From the NCBI RefSeq assembly GCF_003417065.2, contig NZ_QVLT01000001.1, positions 174,788 through 238,787 of the forward strand: a stretch of 64,000 nucleotides of DNA, in the 5' to 3' direction. How positions within the stretch are numbered: position 1 is the stretch's first letter; each line of letters begins with the position of its first letter. Below are positions 27,206-36,953 of the stretch, piece by piece. A program made the position numbers and the translations under genes. The notes beneath the pieces are model-generated. The model was not told where the DNA came from. It saw only the letters and a list, made by a program, of their open reading frames with translations, and did no database searches. The stretch comes from Hymenobacter lapidiphilus (lineage in GTDB: Bacteria; Bacteroidota; Bacteroidia; Cytophagales; Hymenobacteraceae).

Positions 27206-28684
27206 TCACATCAACTGATACTCGGGCAGGCTCAGCAGGGCCGTGGTCATGTCGCGCAGTTCGCCGCGCACCAGAGCCAGGTTTTCGGGGCGGATAGACA
27301 CCTGAAGCAGGATTTCGCTGAGGCGGGCGGGCTGCTGCGCGGCGGGTGTACCGGCCAGCAGCCGCTGCAGTGGGGCCAGCCGCACGGTGGTTTTCACCGA
27401 CTGGTCGAAGGTGCGGGCGGCGCGGCTTAGGTTGGGGTCGAGGTCGTTTTCGTCCTGCTTGAGCTGCACGTCGAAGGCGGCATTGCGCAGTAGCACGGCC
27501 GGTAGCTGCAGCCGGTAGAGCAGCGACGAGGAGTCAATCCAGGCGCGGCCACCGGGCCAGCCGGCCACGTTCGGCGGCTCAAACAACGTCTGCCCCAAGG
27601 CCTTCTGAAAGACGATGAGCGGCCGCTCATTGGCCAGCTCCAGCCCCAAGGTCCGTTTCATGCCCGCCAGCAGCTCTACCGGTGACTTTATGCGGGTGCC
27701 CACGTTAGCGGCGGCGTAAAACCAGTCGGCCGAAAACAGCTGCTCCAGCAGCGCCGAAATATCGTAGCCACTTTGGAAAAACGCCTGGGCCAGCGGCCGA
27801 ATGTGCGCCGGGTTGGGCACGTCGTTCACGAAGAAGCGGTAGAGCTTGGTGGTGATGAACTCGGCACAGGCGGGCTGCGCCAGGATAATTTCCAGCGCCT
27901 GCTCGCCGCTGAAGTTGCCGGTGCGGCCCAGCAAGGTCTTTGGACCGTCGTCGTGCTGCTTTTCGCGGAACACGAACTTGTTCTGGCCATTGTAGCCCCA
28001 GCCGGTGAAGGCCCGGGCAGCCTCCTTCACATCGGTTTCCGAGTAGTTGCCGCGGCCCAGCGTGAACAGCTCCATCACTTCGCGGGCAAAGTTTTCGTTG
28101 GGACTTTGCTTGCGGTTTTGCTGGTTGTTGAGGAACTGCAGCATGGCTGGCTCGCGGCTCACGGCCAGCAGCAACTCCGGAAACTTGCCCAGTGCCAGCC
28201 GCCGGATGGTGTTGTTGAGCTGCAGGGCCGCATCGGGCCGGCGCACCCGGCAGGCGAAGTGGCCGTGCCAGAAAAACGTTAGCTTCTCGCGCAATTGCGC
28301 CTCCGAAGTGGCCATGCGCGTCAGCCAGCCGGTATTCATGGCGTAAAAGGCGCTCCGGAGGTTCCGGTTCTGCTGCTTGCGCTGCTCCGGTGTCATTTTG
28401 CCCGGAGCCGCAGCGGCGGGTCGGGCGGTCTGGTCGGGCGTGGTAACCATGGCCGCCTGGGGCGAGCCGGCCGCCTGCATCATCTCGGTTGAGGGCGTGG
28501 GCAGCGGCTCGGCGTAGCGCATGGCCGGACCATCGAGCGGCTCGAAATTGCGGGAGTCCTGCAGCAGCTTCCGTAGCGCCTGCTGCGGACTTAGGCCGGC
28601 CGCCAGCTGCGCCGGTGTCGGCCCGAAGCTCGCCCGCCAGTATAGGTGCTGGAGTTGTCGTTGCGTGGTTGTGGTCGTCGTCAT
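27206..28684 (-). CDS. DUF1800 family protein
   Basis: The 492-residue protein carries the DUF1800 hallmarks: HLYWRASFGPTPAQLAAGL at the N-terminus, REKLTFFWHGHFACR, NENFAREVMELFTLGRGNYSETDVKEAARAFTGWGYNGQ, TLLGRTGNFSGEQALEIILAQPACAEFITTKLYRFFVND, and PPNVAGWPGGRAWIDSSSLL. No clear signal peptide precedes it; the N-terminus is a run of Thr followed by TQRQLQ. It is the usual genetic partner of the DUF1501 protein, and the two act together by association. Biochemical activity is unknown. Confidence 0.9.
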   Translation of the reverse strand: MTTTTTTQRQLQHLYWRASFGPTPAQLAAGLSPQQALRKLLQDSRNFEPLDGPAMRYAEPLPTPSTEMMQAAGSPQAAMVTTPDQTARPAAAAPGKMTPEQRKQQNRNLRSAFYAMNTGWLTRMATSEAQLREKLTFFWHGHFACRVRRPDAALQLNNTIRRLALGKFPELLLAVSREPAMLQFLNNQQNRKQSPNENFAREVMELFTLGRGNYSETDVKEAARAFTGWGYNGQNKFVFREKQHDDGPKTLLGRTGNFSGEQALEIILAQPACAEFITTKLYRFFVNDVPNPAHIRPLAQAFFQSGYDISALLEQLFSADWFYAAANVGTRIKSPVELLAGMKRTLGLELANERPLIVFQKALGQTLFEPPNVAGWPGGRAWIDSSSLLYRLQLPAVLLRNAAFDVQLKQDENDLDPNLSRAARTFDQSVKTTVRLAPLQRLLAGTPAAQQPARLSEILLQVSIRPENLALVRGELRDMTTALLSLPEYQLM

Positions 28685-28741
28685 GGCCCTTTGGACGCAG
28701 ACAGGACCACTAGGTTTAAATCACAGTTGTTGCCGATGATT

Positions 28742-31350
28742 CTACAGCCTCGCCCCCACCACTACCGTTTTGCGGTACTCGCTCTTTTCGCCGCTGTTGG
28801 GGCGCAGCAGTTCAATGTGCAACACGTAGTAGCCCACGGCGGCTTTCTGGCCCCGGTCCGTCAGGCCATCCCACTGAAAAAAGCCGCTGGTGGCCAGCGT
28901 TTCGTTGCGCACGAGCCGGCGGGCCAGGCGGCCCTGGGCATCGTAAATCGTGACGCTGGCGGCGTAGCCGGGCTGGTCGAGGACGTAGTTGAGGGTCGTC
29001 AGGTCCTGCTGGCCGTCCTCGTCGGGGGTAAATACTTCGGGTTCTATCCGGAAAGTCTGGTCGCCACCGGGGTCCTGCTGGTACTGCGAGTTGGGGCGGC
29101 CAGGCGTGGCGTAGCCCGCGGCGCTGGCCGCCGAGTGGAAGTTGGCGCCCGTGCTCGGCCCCTCAGGCCGGATGCGCTCCAACGACACGCCATTCTGGTC
29201 GTCGAGCAGCTTCAGGTGCATGCTTTTGTTGTAGGCAAAGCGGTCCAGCAGCTGGTTGGTTGCCGAGGTCAGCACCACGATGCCCGCATCATCGGGGTAC
29301 GAGGGCAAGCTGGGCATTCCGAGGAAATTGGCCGGCTCCGAGCTGTTGGGGTAGGAACTCTGGATGTTGGCCGGGTTGGTCGTGAGCACCACCAGCTGGC
29401 CGGGCGCCAGCACGTAGGGGCCGGCGCTGATGGGTTTCTGGTCCACGGCGCCGTCGGGCTTCTCGCTGCCCAGCTGCCAGCCCTGCACGTTCAGGTACTT
29501 GGCCGAGCGGTTGAGCAGCTCCACGAAATCGACGCCGCCGGTACGCGGGTTGAACAGGATTTCGTTGAGCACCACGTCACCGGCCGCTACCGGCGCGGGC
29601 AGGGCCAGCGTTACGGCGGCGGCCGGTCCGCTGGCGTTGCCCACGCAGTCGGTGGCCTGCTGCACGGTCAGCGTCAGGGGCTGGTTGGGCTGCAGCGGCG
29701 TACTCAGCTGGAGGTCTATCAGTCGGAAATCGGGGCCGACGGGTAGTACCCGGGCCACGCCCATGGCCGGCGCAAACGTGTAGCGGGCGGGGTTGGAAAC
29801 GGCCGCGCTGTCGAGCTTCTCACTGAAAAACAGCCGCACCAGCGTAGGCGACAGGGCCACGGCCCGCAACAGAGCCGGCGCGGTGCGGTCGGGGTTGGGG
29901 GTGCGCACCGAGTTGGCCCGGCCGGGTGTGCCGCCGCTAGCGTCGTTGCTGGCGGTCCAGTTCTCGATGCCGCCGCAGAAGTTGGCCTCGTCCACCATTT
30001 CCAGGCTCCAGCCGCCTTCCTTCTTGCGGTTATCCTTGTACCAGCTGTCGGAATAGGTTACTTCGAACAGGGTGCGACTGTCGCGGCCCGATAGCACCAG
30101 CTGGTCGCCGGCATTGCTGAGACTGGGGAAATTGGTGAGGGCAAACACCTTCCCGAAGGCCGCAAACTGGGCCCCACGGGTGCTGCCGCATACCACGGCG
30201 TACTCGCCCGGCAGCAGCGTGCGCCGGCCGGAAACACGGCCGGGTTGGCCGTGCTGCCGCCCTTACTCAGCCGCACACCCGCCAAATCGAGCGTGCGGGT
30301 GGCCGAGGGGTTGTGGATTTCGAGGTACTCGGAAGCAGGCAAACCCACGACCGGCGTTTCGTCGGCCATGATTTCGGTGATGAGTAGCTGCCCAAACTGC
30401 GGCACGGCCAGCATGCCCGCGAAGCTGAACGCGGCCGTGAGCGGGCCAGCGGCTACGTTGCCGTAGAGGTCGGCCACTTGGCGCACTTCCAGCGTGCCGC
30501 CGCCGGCCGGCAGGTCGGCGGCCAGCGTGAGGTGTACCAGGGCCGGGTTGGCCGCGTCGCGCTGCGCGGTAATTACGGCCGGGCCGCCGGGCAGCTGGTA
30601 GCTGGCAGCGTTCTGGGTGGCGGATACGGCCTCATTGAACGTGGCATCGAGGGCGCGCGGGCCCACGCCAGCTGCCTGCACCGAGGCGGGCGGGGTCGCG
30701 TCGAGCACCCTAAAATCATCGAAGTAAAAGGCCTTGTTGTTGGCCGACGAATAGGTGAGCAGTACGCCAAAAAACGCGCTGCGCTGGTGCGTGGCATCGG
30801 TTCCGCTGCCCTCGCTCGCGAAGCTCTGGCCGCCCGTCAGGTCGCGCTCCAGGGTCCAGACGTTCTGCACCGAGCGCGTGACGCGCACCCGCACGAGGTT
30901 GTTGGTGGCCGAGCTAAGCGTTCCATCCTGACCATTGACGACGTAAACGGGGCTGCCGGTGGCATCCTGGCGGAACAGGGCCACCTCGTCGGGGGTGCCG
31001 CCCAGGCGCACGAAGTAGCCGCGGGTGCCGCTGGTTTTCAGGTCGGCGCGGTCGGCCATCAGCCACACGTCGGCGTAGTTGCCGCTGCTGGTGGCCAGCT
31101 TCAGGTTGGCCCAGAACGTCCAGCTGGTGCCGGTGCTGGCCTGGCTCGCGGTGGCCAGCTGCAGCTCGGTGCCCGTAACGGCCGGGCCGTTGCTTTGCAG
31201 CTGGCGGGCCGCATTCACCTGAAACGCGGCCTCGTCGCCGGTCCAGGCGGGGTTTTGGCTGAAGTCGCCGTCGATAAATTCGTCGGTTAGCTGGGCCTGG
31301 GCGGCAAGGGCGGGCAGCAGGAGCAACAGCAGGGGTAGCAGTTTCTTCAT
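28742..31350 (-). pseudogene. Lamin-tail-domain secreted protein, frameshifted
   Basis: Two abutting frames together make one protein of about 869 residues. The upstream part (from the ATG at 31350, signal peptide MKKLLPLLLLLLPALAAQAQ) includes a laminin-G-like beta domain and the start of a lamin-tail domain (QLLITEIMADETPVVGLPASEYLEIHNPS). The frame is lost after PAVFPAG and resumes as TLLPGEYAVVCGSTRGAQF in the other frame. Adding one base near 30219-30226 joins them. The downstream part has a second lamin-tail domain (VVLNEILFNPRTGGVDFVELLN) and a FlgD/CHU_C-like C-terminus (VTIYDAQGRLARRL...GYYVLHIEL). It was probably functional and cell-surface, and heads the DUF1800/DUF1501 cluster. 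Confidence 0.85.
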
Positions 31351-31364
31351 CGGATTTTCTCGCA

Positions 31365-31445
31365 GGGGTTCGCGGAGGGACACGCGGAGGGAAACCGCCT
31401 TTCAGCCTCTGCGCATCCCTGCGCAAACCTCTGCGAGAAACACGC
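31365..31445. repeat. Imperfect inverted repeat upstream of the lamin-tail gene
   Basis: TCTCGCAGGGGTTCGCGGAG near 31368 faces CTCTGCGCA...CCTCTGCGAGA ending near 31440. It lies in the divergent promoter gap between the lamin-tail gene and asd. Confidence 0.6.
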
Positions 31446-31513
31446 ATAAGCCAAAGTCAGTAACCGCAGGTAAGATAACCGCTTTACCTTTACCAGCTCA
31501 ACCAGAAACGAAT

Positions 31514-32509
31514 ATGAAAGTAGCCGTAGTGGGCGCCACCGGATTGGTCGGCACCGAGATGCTTAAAGTGCTGGCCGAGCGCAACTTCCCGGTCACGGAG
31601 CTGCTGCCCGTAGCTTCGGCCCGGTCGGTGGGACAGGAAATCGAATTCCGGGGCCAGAAGTACCAAGTGGTGAGCATGGACGATGCCATTGCGGCTCGTC
31701 CGGCAGTGGCCATTTTCTCGGCCGGCGGCGCTATTTCGTTGCAGGAAGCGCCCCGTTTTGCCGCGGTTGGCACCGTGGTTATCGACAATTCCTCGGCCTG
31801 GCGCATGGACCCGACCAAGAATCTGGTGGTGCCCGAAATCAACGCCCACACGCTCACGGCCGACGATAAAATTATTGCCAACCCCAACTGCTCCACCATT
31901 CAGCTGGTAGTGGCCCTCAACGAGCTGCACAAGCGCTACCAGGCCACCCGCATCGTGGTGAGCACCTACCAGAGCGTAACCGGCACCGGCAAGCAGGCCG
32001 TCGACCAGATGATGCAGGAGCGCGCCGGCCAAACGCCCTCCAACCCCGCCTACCCCCACCGCATCGACCTGAACGTGCTGCCCCACATCGACGTGTTTCA
32101 GGACAACGGCTACACCAAGGAGGAAATGAAAATGGTGCTGGAGACGAAGAAAATCTTCGGCGACGACTCTATCCGCCTCACCGCCACCACCGTGCGCGTG
32201 CCCGTGATGGGCGGCCACTCCGAAGCCGTAAACGTGGAGTTCGCCCAGGAATTCGACCTCGAAGACGTGCGCGAGCTGCTACGCCACACCGAAGGCGTGG
32301 AGCTGGTAGACGATGTGCAGAATAACGTGTACCCCATGCCCCAGGACGCCCACGGCCGCGACGCCGTGCTGGTAGGCCGCCTGCGCCGCGACGAAACCCA
32401 GCCGAAGACGCTCAACATGTGGGTAGTGGCCGACAACCTGCGCAAAGGCGCCGCCACCAACGCCGTGCAGATTGCCGAGAAAATGCTGGAAATGGGGCTG
32501 ATTGGCTAG
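31514..32509 (+). CDS. asd: Aspartate-semialdehyde dehydrogenase
   Basis: Asd reduces aspartyl-phosphate to aspartate-4-semialdehyde with NADPH, the branch step for lysine/diaminopimelate, threonine and methionine. The Rossmann motif VAVVGATGLVGTEML is at the N-terminus and the catalytic Cys is C126 in NPNCSTIQLV. The substrate-binding blocks AGGAISLQEAP and RVPVMGGHSEAVNVEF are present. The length of 331 residues is normal. A -7-like TACCTTTA at 31485 lies 22 bases before the start. It supplies homoserine dehydrogenase encoded about 16 kb away but is not in that operon. Confidence 0.97.
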   Translation: MKVAVVGATGLVGTEMLKVLAERNFPVTELLPVASARSVGQEIEFRGQKYQVVSMDDAIAARPAVAIFSAGGAISLQEAPRFAAVGTVVIDNSSAWRMDPTKNLVVPEINAHTLTADDKIIANPNCSTIQLVVALNELHKRYQATRIVVSTYQSVTGTGKQAVDQMMQERAGQTPSNPAYPHRIDLNVLPHIDVFQDNGYTKEEMKMVLETKKIFGDDSIRLTATTVRVPVMGGHSEAVNVEFAQEFDLEDVRELLRHTEGVELVDDVQNNVYPMPQDAHGRDAVLVGRLRRDETQPKTLNMWVVADNLRKGAATNAVQIAEKMLEMGLIG

Positions 32510-32556
32510 TTTTTACTGGCTGAGCTGCGCTGATTACCGCTCGTTTCAATCTAGCT

Positions 32557-32607
32557 TAACACAAATGAGTCGCCCCCTGTAAAAGGAGGCGGACTCATTT
32601 ATGTTAA
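32557..32607. terminator. Bidirectional terminator after asd
   Basis: A long imperfect stem (TAACACAAATGAGTCGCC / GGCGGACTCATTTATGTTA) sits between the convergent asd and T9SS protein genes. Confidence 0.7.
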
Positions 32608-32628
32608 GGAAAAGCGGAAGCTAGTAGC

Positions 32629-34149
32629 TTAGCGACGAACCAGGCGGACTACTTGGCGTTGCTGGTTCTGGCTAATGGATATCTGGTATACACCCGCTTT
32701 CCAGGCAGCAGCTTCGGGCAGCGGTATCTCCATCAGGCCGTCCTTGGCCGCTACTGCTTTCAACAGTACCTGCTGACCAAGCATGTTATACACTTCGAGC
32801 CGTACGGGCGCAGTGGTGGCTGCCACGAAACGGATGGTAGCGGAGCCAGTGGTAGGGTTTGGCAAAACAATGGCAGCCAATGCATTCTTCGGGCCGGACA
32901 CGGTTAGCGCCCGCACGCCCGAAAGCACATCGGCCCCCGAAAGGTCTACCTGGCGCAGGCGGTAGTAAAGCAACGAGGCTCCAGTTGGAACAGGCGTTGG
33001 GTCGTCGAAGCGGTAGTTGGTGGTTGCCCCGCTGGTGGTACCGGCTCCGGCTACCTGGCCAACGGCCCGAAAGACGCTTCCATCAAAACTGCGCTCTACT
33101 ACAAAGTGACTGTTATTGATTTCAAAAGCCGTAGCCCAGCGCAGTTCCGCAGCCCGGCCCTTCCAGGACGCCGTAAAGCTGGTCAGGCCCACCGGAAGAG
33201 GTGTGTTGCCTACACGAACTACCACCTCGGCCGAGCCAGGGCAGCCTCCAACGGCCGTTGGGCCGGTCACGGTGTAGCGAGTGGTAGTGGTCGGACTAAC
33301 GGTTAGCGAAGAATTCGCATTCTTTGTTTCTGTTGTAACCCCTTGTGAAAAAGCCGTATAAGTATAAGAACCGTTAGTTCCGCCCGTTGAGTTGAGGGTC
33401 ACAGACTGGCCCGATGTAATAGTAGAAGCAGTGGAAGAAAGCGTGAGGTTATTGGTATTCACGTTGATTCGCTGCACTACATCTGTCGAGCCGCAATTAG
33501 CGGTATTAGTTGTTACCGTGTAAAAGGTAGAAGTGGTAGGCTTCACATTCAAAGTGTTACTAGTGCTAGGCACACCTATAACTGTTCCACTGGCATCACG
33601 GAAAGTATATATAGCACCGGAAACACCACCTGTCGCCGTCAACGTTACATCAGTATTTGGACAGATAGCTCCGGTTACTGTAGTGCCACCCACAGCAGCA
33701 CTCAGATTCAGAGTGGGAGTGAGTGTAAGTCTGACCTCCCCAGCTTTATCGTTCTGGCAACCACGAATAGCGTGGACAAGTGTATAACTGGTTGCACCGG
33801 AGGAATTAGCTTCTAAAGTAAAAGTGGTTGACCCATTTTGCGCAGTTAAGACGGTTACAAATTCTGTATTGGTAGGAAACCCCCTGTTGGGTACTGTGAC
33901 ATTACCCACATAAATTCTCGTTTCACCGCCACCGTCATTATCACCTTCGATTATTGTGAAAGTGGCCTTGCCACTGCCATCAGGGCAGTATGAAACCGCT
34001 GTTAAGCCAGATCCATTGTTGTAATTGGTAGCGGCTGCAGCACCCGGGTAGCGAACCGAATACTGTCCGGAACACCCTGCAACAGATGCGCTTTGGGCTC
34101 CAATCATCAGTCCCATCAGAAGGATGGCTATTTTGTACAAGTTTTTCAT
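32629..34149 (-). CDS. T9SS-sorted surface protein
   Basis: This 506-residue secreted protein has a Sec signal peptide (NLYKIAILLMGLMIGAQSASVA). The mature part has several Ig-like, Thr/Ser-rich repeats (TLTATGGVSGAIYTFRDASG, TLNSTGGTNGSYTYTAFSQG) of the kind found in Bacteroidetes adhesins. A connector LTSFTASWKGRAAELRWATAFEINNSHFVVERSFDG follows, then a type A type IX secretion sorting domain (IVLPNPTTGSATIRFVA...RLEVYNMLGQQVL...GVYQISI...RQVVRLVRR). It should be exported by T9SS and attached to the cell surface. The lower GC of the repeat region compared with neighbours suggests separate history. The ligand is unknown. Confidence 0.9.
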   Translation of the reverse strand: MKNLYKIAILLMGLMIGAQSASVAGCSGQYSVRYPGAAAATNYNNGSGLTAVSYCPDGSGKATFTIIEGDNDGGGETRIYVGNVTVPNRGFPTNTEFVTVLTAQNGSTTFTLEANSSGATSYTLVHAIRGCQNDKAGEVRLTLTPTLNLSAAVGGTTVTGAICPNTDVTLTATGGVSGAIYTFRDASGTVIGVPSTSNTLNVKPTTSTFYTVTTNTANCGSTDVVQRINVNTNNLTLSSTASTITSGQSVTLNSTGGTNGSYTYTAFSQGVTTETKNANSSLTVSPTTTTRYTVTGPTAVGGCPGSAEVVVRVGNTPLPVGLTSFTASWKGRAAELRWATAFEINNSHFVVERSFDGSVFRAVGQVAGAGTTSGATTNYRFDDPTPVPTGASLLYYRLRQVDLSGADVLSGVRALTVSGPKNALAAIVLPNPTTGSATIRFVAATTAPVRLEVYNMLGQQVLLKAVAAKDGLMEIPLPEAAAWKAGVYQISISQNQQRQVVRLVRR

Positions 34150-34830
34150 GTGGCTTGTCCCTCACGGGCTTAATGTTGGTTTTTGGGCGAAACGTTTTGA
34201 GATAAATTTAGATTCCTTAAGCCAGGGAAAACATCTATCTTCTCTAATAAATCAGAAAAGGCATCCGAAATCAGAGCAGAAAATCTCCAGCTAACACGGC
34301 GCCCTATCTGAATTCGTGGCGGTAAAAGTGCCACCTTTCGCCCCCTTTGTTACATTAATGGTTGACCACCCCGAGCAATTGGGGCAAACAGGTACATCCG
34401 CAGTAGGAGCATTTTTGTTGTATGATGATGCCGCGAAAGAGGGAGAGGCACTAGCAACTTTCCCAAACACCTTTAGCTGTAAGCGGTACCCGCGTTGAGA
34501 AGGGTCTTGATCAAGTAAATCAGGAACAGAAAAAGCGAGTACGGCTTTATGCAGATTGATTTAAGGGTAACGAGTGGCCGTAAGAAGTGCGTAGAAAGAC
34601 CAAAGTTTGCATGAAGCTAAAAGTAAATATACTAGGCATTTAACTGCCATACTGATATAAGTACTTTCTATTTAACTATTATCTTAAAAATCATATACTC
34701 ATACCCATCAATCATAAAATTTGCTAGTATTTTATACAACAAATGCAATTTTTTGAATCGCAGCCCTTTTCGTCGTCCGTTACGGATTGCCTACTAAGCG
34801 AACTTCCTCTACTTTCCTTCTTGGTTGCCC
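34150..34830. other. AT-rich gap between surface protein and hydrolase genes
   Basis: These 681 bases are clearly more AT-rich than their surroundings, especially 34600-34760. Apart from the possible gene remnant listed separately, no gene, clear promoter or repeat was seen. Confidence 0.6.
34291..34560 (-). pseudogene. Possible remnant of a secreted-protein gene
   Basis: Read on the minus strand, a start-less frame of 89 codons (INLHKAVLAFSVPDLLDQDP...VCPNCSGWSTINVTKGAKG) ends in TAG at 34291-34293. A TAA lies directly upstream and no ATG is available. The peptide has a protein-like composition with a CPNC motif. It sits just upstream of, and on the same strand as, the T9SS protein gene, so it may be a decayed duplicate or neighbouring gene. 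Chance remains possible. Confidence 0.3.
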
Positions 34831-35592
34831 TTATTCCCCAAATACCCCCGCCGCAAACTCCAGTACGGCCCGCTGCGTTAGCTCCGGCGCCTCGAAGTAT
34901 CCTAAGTGCCCTACATTCTGCAGTAGCAGGGCGTGGCTTTGGGCGGGCAGAGCCAGTTGGGGCAGCAGCGTTTCCAGCGGCACTGCTGGGTCATCGTGGC
35001 CGCCGATGAAAAGCACCGGAAACTTGGCGTCGCGCAGGACCTGGGTGCGGTCGGGGCGGACTTTCATGGCTTCGAGGCCCCCGAGGATAGTGGTTTCGGG
35101 CGTGGCTTTGCCGATTTTTTCGAGGCGCTGCTGCTGCCGGCTCAGCCGGTCGCGGTTGGCTGGCGCGAGAAGCGGCCGGATAAACGAGCTCATGAACTTA
35201 TCGAGGCCGTGGCGGCCGATGAAGGCGGCATTTTTGTCGCGGTTTTCGCGCTTCTCGTCGGTATCGGCTAAGGCGGTGCTGTGGAAGAGCACGAGGCCGG
35301 CCACGCGCTCGGGTTGTGCTTCGGCCAAAGCCAGGGCCACGTAGCCACCCATGCTGTGGCCCACGAGCATCACCTTTTCCGTGTCAGCGGCGTCTAGCTG
35401 CTCCAGCATGGCCCGCGCCTGGGCCTCCATGGCGTAGTTGGCTACCGACGCGGGGTTCGGGCCGTGGCCGGGCAGCGCGGGCGTCAGCAGGCGGTAGCCA
35501 GCCGGAAAGCCGCGGGTGAAGTCGGCCCAGATGGCGGGGCTCTCGGCAAAGCCGTGGAGGAAGACGAGGGTAGGTTGAGTGGCAGTGGGCAT
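34831..35592 (-). CDS. Alpha/beta-fold hydrolase
   Basis: This 253-residue hydrolase shows the HGFAESPAIW oxyanion region, a nucleophile elbow GHSMGG near residue 87-92 (Ser nucleophile), a cap domain, the Asp of FIGGHDDPAVP, and the catalytic His of NVGHLGYFEAP, giving a complete triad. The fold family includes lipases, esterases and carbon-carbon hydrolases; no substrate can be assigned. The ATG at 35592 is preferred to the open frame up to 35679, which would overlap the divergent ATPase promoter. It is divergent from the ATPase-nuclease module. Confidence 0.9.
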   Translation of the reverse strand: MPTATQPTLVFLHGFAESPAIWADFTRGFPAGYRLLTPALPGHGPNPASVANYAMEAQARAMLEQLDAADTEKVMLVGHSMGGYVALALAEAQPERVAGLVLFHSTALADTDEKRENRDKNAAFIGRHGLDKFMSSFIRPLLAPANRDRLSRQQQRLEKIGKATPETTILGGLEAMKVRPDRTQVLRDAKFPVLFIGGHDDPAVPLETLLPQLALPAQSHALLLQNVGHLGYFEAPELTQRAVLEFAAGVFGE

Positions 35593-35646
35593 GAGTGAGG
35601 GTTGGTTGCGTATAACCCTACCTGCTACGCAACCTGCGCAGAAAGT

Positions 35647-35654
35647 TATCTTTG
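35647..35654 (+). promoter_or_regulatory. -7 box for the ATPase-nuclease module
   Basis: TATCTTTG fits the TAnnTTTG consensus, 37 bases before the ATG at 35691. A -33 TTG is not evident at the usual distance. Confidence 0.5.
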
Positions 35655-35690
35655 TTTCCCGCCGCTCCGGCGGCCCCACGCCCCACTGCC

Positions 35691-36953
35691 ATGAACGAGC
35701 AACTCACCGTCAAGAACTTCGGCCCCATCAAAGACGCCACCGTGGACTTCAAGCGGGTTACGGTTTTTATTGGGCCTACTGGCGGGGGCAAGAGTACGTT
35801 GGCGAAGCTTAAAGATATTTTTAGATATAGAAAAAATTATATAGTAGATGAATCAATATCTCGTCATCCAAGGTTTGATAGTTTCGATGCCTATAATGAA
35901 CACTCATTAGGAAATTATTTTTCAAACGAAACATATTTGGATTATAGTACATCCATTGGCAGTGTAGAATTTAAGAACAATTATCATTTAATAAGTTTAA
36001 ATATGAATTATTTAAGAGACAACGTTAAATCTAGCTCTACAACAATAATGGAGCAATTAAAGTCAATTAGTGAAAGGGCAAATAAGGCAGTTGTTCTACA
36101 GAATGAGGGTAAAGATTATAGTGAGATAAATAAAAGTATATTAGAAGATGTATCTCTGATTATAGAAAAACTAGAGAAGATAGATTCCGGTGAAAATACT
36201 AGAGAAGAATTTCCTAAAATAATAGCTCCGAATAATGTTTGGTATTGTCCTTCTGAAAGAATATTTGTATCAGCGCTTGAATACTCTTGGGCTGGTATAT
36301 TACGTGATGATATAGGTTTACCGAGAAGTATTTTAGCTTTTGCTAATAGCTTCTCTATATCCCGTAAGGATATCACAGAGCTAGACATTCCATTATTTAA
36401 TGTAAAGTATATTCATTCAGATGGGAGGGATTTTATCAAAATCCCAGAACGTGAAGAGCCACTAATGCTGCTAGAAACTGCTAGCGGCATCCAGTCCGTG
36501 ACCCCCATGCTGGTGTTACTGGAGCATCTTTCGCGGCAAAAGGAGCAGGTGCAGAGTTTCATCATCGAAGAACCCGAACTCAACCTGTACCCGACCGCGC
36601 AACAGGGCCTGATGAACTGGCTGGTAGAGAAATGCACGGCCGGCGAAAACGACCTGACGATAACCACGCACAGCCCCTATATTCTCTCCCATCTTAATCT
36701 TCTGCTTTATGCATATCAGGTTGCTGAAAATCATCCTGACCGCGCCGATGATGTGGCGAAGCTTGTGCCGCGGGAAAGCTGGATTAATCCCAAGGAATTT
36801 GCCTGCTATCAGGTGGAGGGTGGCGGCGTTCAGTCGTTGGTAGATGAGGACTTAGGCCTGATAGACAACAATGAACTGGATGCGCTATCTGGTGATGCTG
36901 CTGATGCCTTCGATAACCTTATCCGTTTATCTAAATCGGTGGCCGTAAAATGA
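35691..36953 (+). CDS. ABC-type AAA ATPase of a two-gene defence-like module
   Basis: The 420-residue ATPase belongs to the AAA_15/AAA_21 group of SMC/OLD-like ATPases. Walker A is GPTGGGKST at residues 28-36. An insertion of about 230 residues follows, then a short signature-like stretch (LLETASGIQSVTPMLVLL). Walker B is SFIIEEPELNLYPTAQQ with Glu near 294-295, and the H-loop is TTHSPYIL near 325. The C-terminal tail has alternating acidic residues. The insertion (35815-36480) is strikingly AT-rich, whereas both ATPase ends match the genome. It overlaps the next gene by 4 bp (ATGA). ATPases of this type sense invaders and license a nuclease partner in systems such as Septu, Gabija and PARIS. 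No named match is claimed. Confidence 0.82.
   Translation: MNEQLTVKNFGPIKDATVDFKRVTVFIGPTGGGKSTLAKLKDIFRYRKNYIVDESISRHPRFDSFDAYNEHSLGNYFSNETYLDYSTSIGSVEFKNNYHLISLNMNYLRDNVKSSSTTIMEQLKSISERANKAVVLQNEGKDYSEINKSILEDVSLIIEKLEKIDSGENTREEFPKIIAPNNVWYCPSERIFVSALEYSWAGILRDDIGLPRSILAFANSFSISRKDITELDIPLFNVKYIHSDGRDFIKIPEREEPLMLLETASGIQSVTPMLVLLEHLSRQKEQVQSFIIEEPELNLYPTAQQGLMNWLVEKCTAGENDLTITTHSPYILSHLNLLLYAYQVAENHPDRADDVAKLVPRESWINPKEFACYQVEGGGVQSLVDEDLGLIDNNELDALSGDAADAFDNLIRLSKSVAVK

Noticed and set aside
28646..29746. 366-codon plus-strand ORF opposite the lamin-tail gene
   Set aside because: Antisense to lamin-tail domain sequence with recognisable repeats; no independent evidence.
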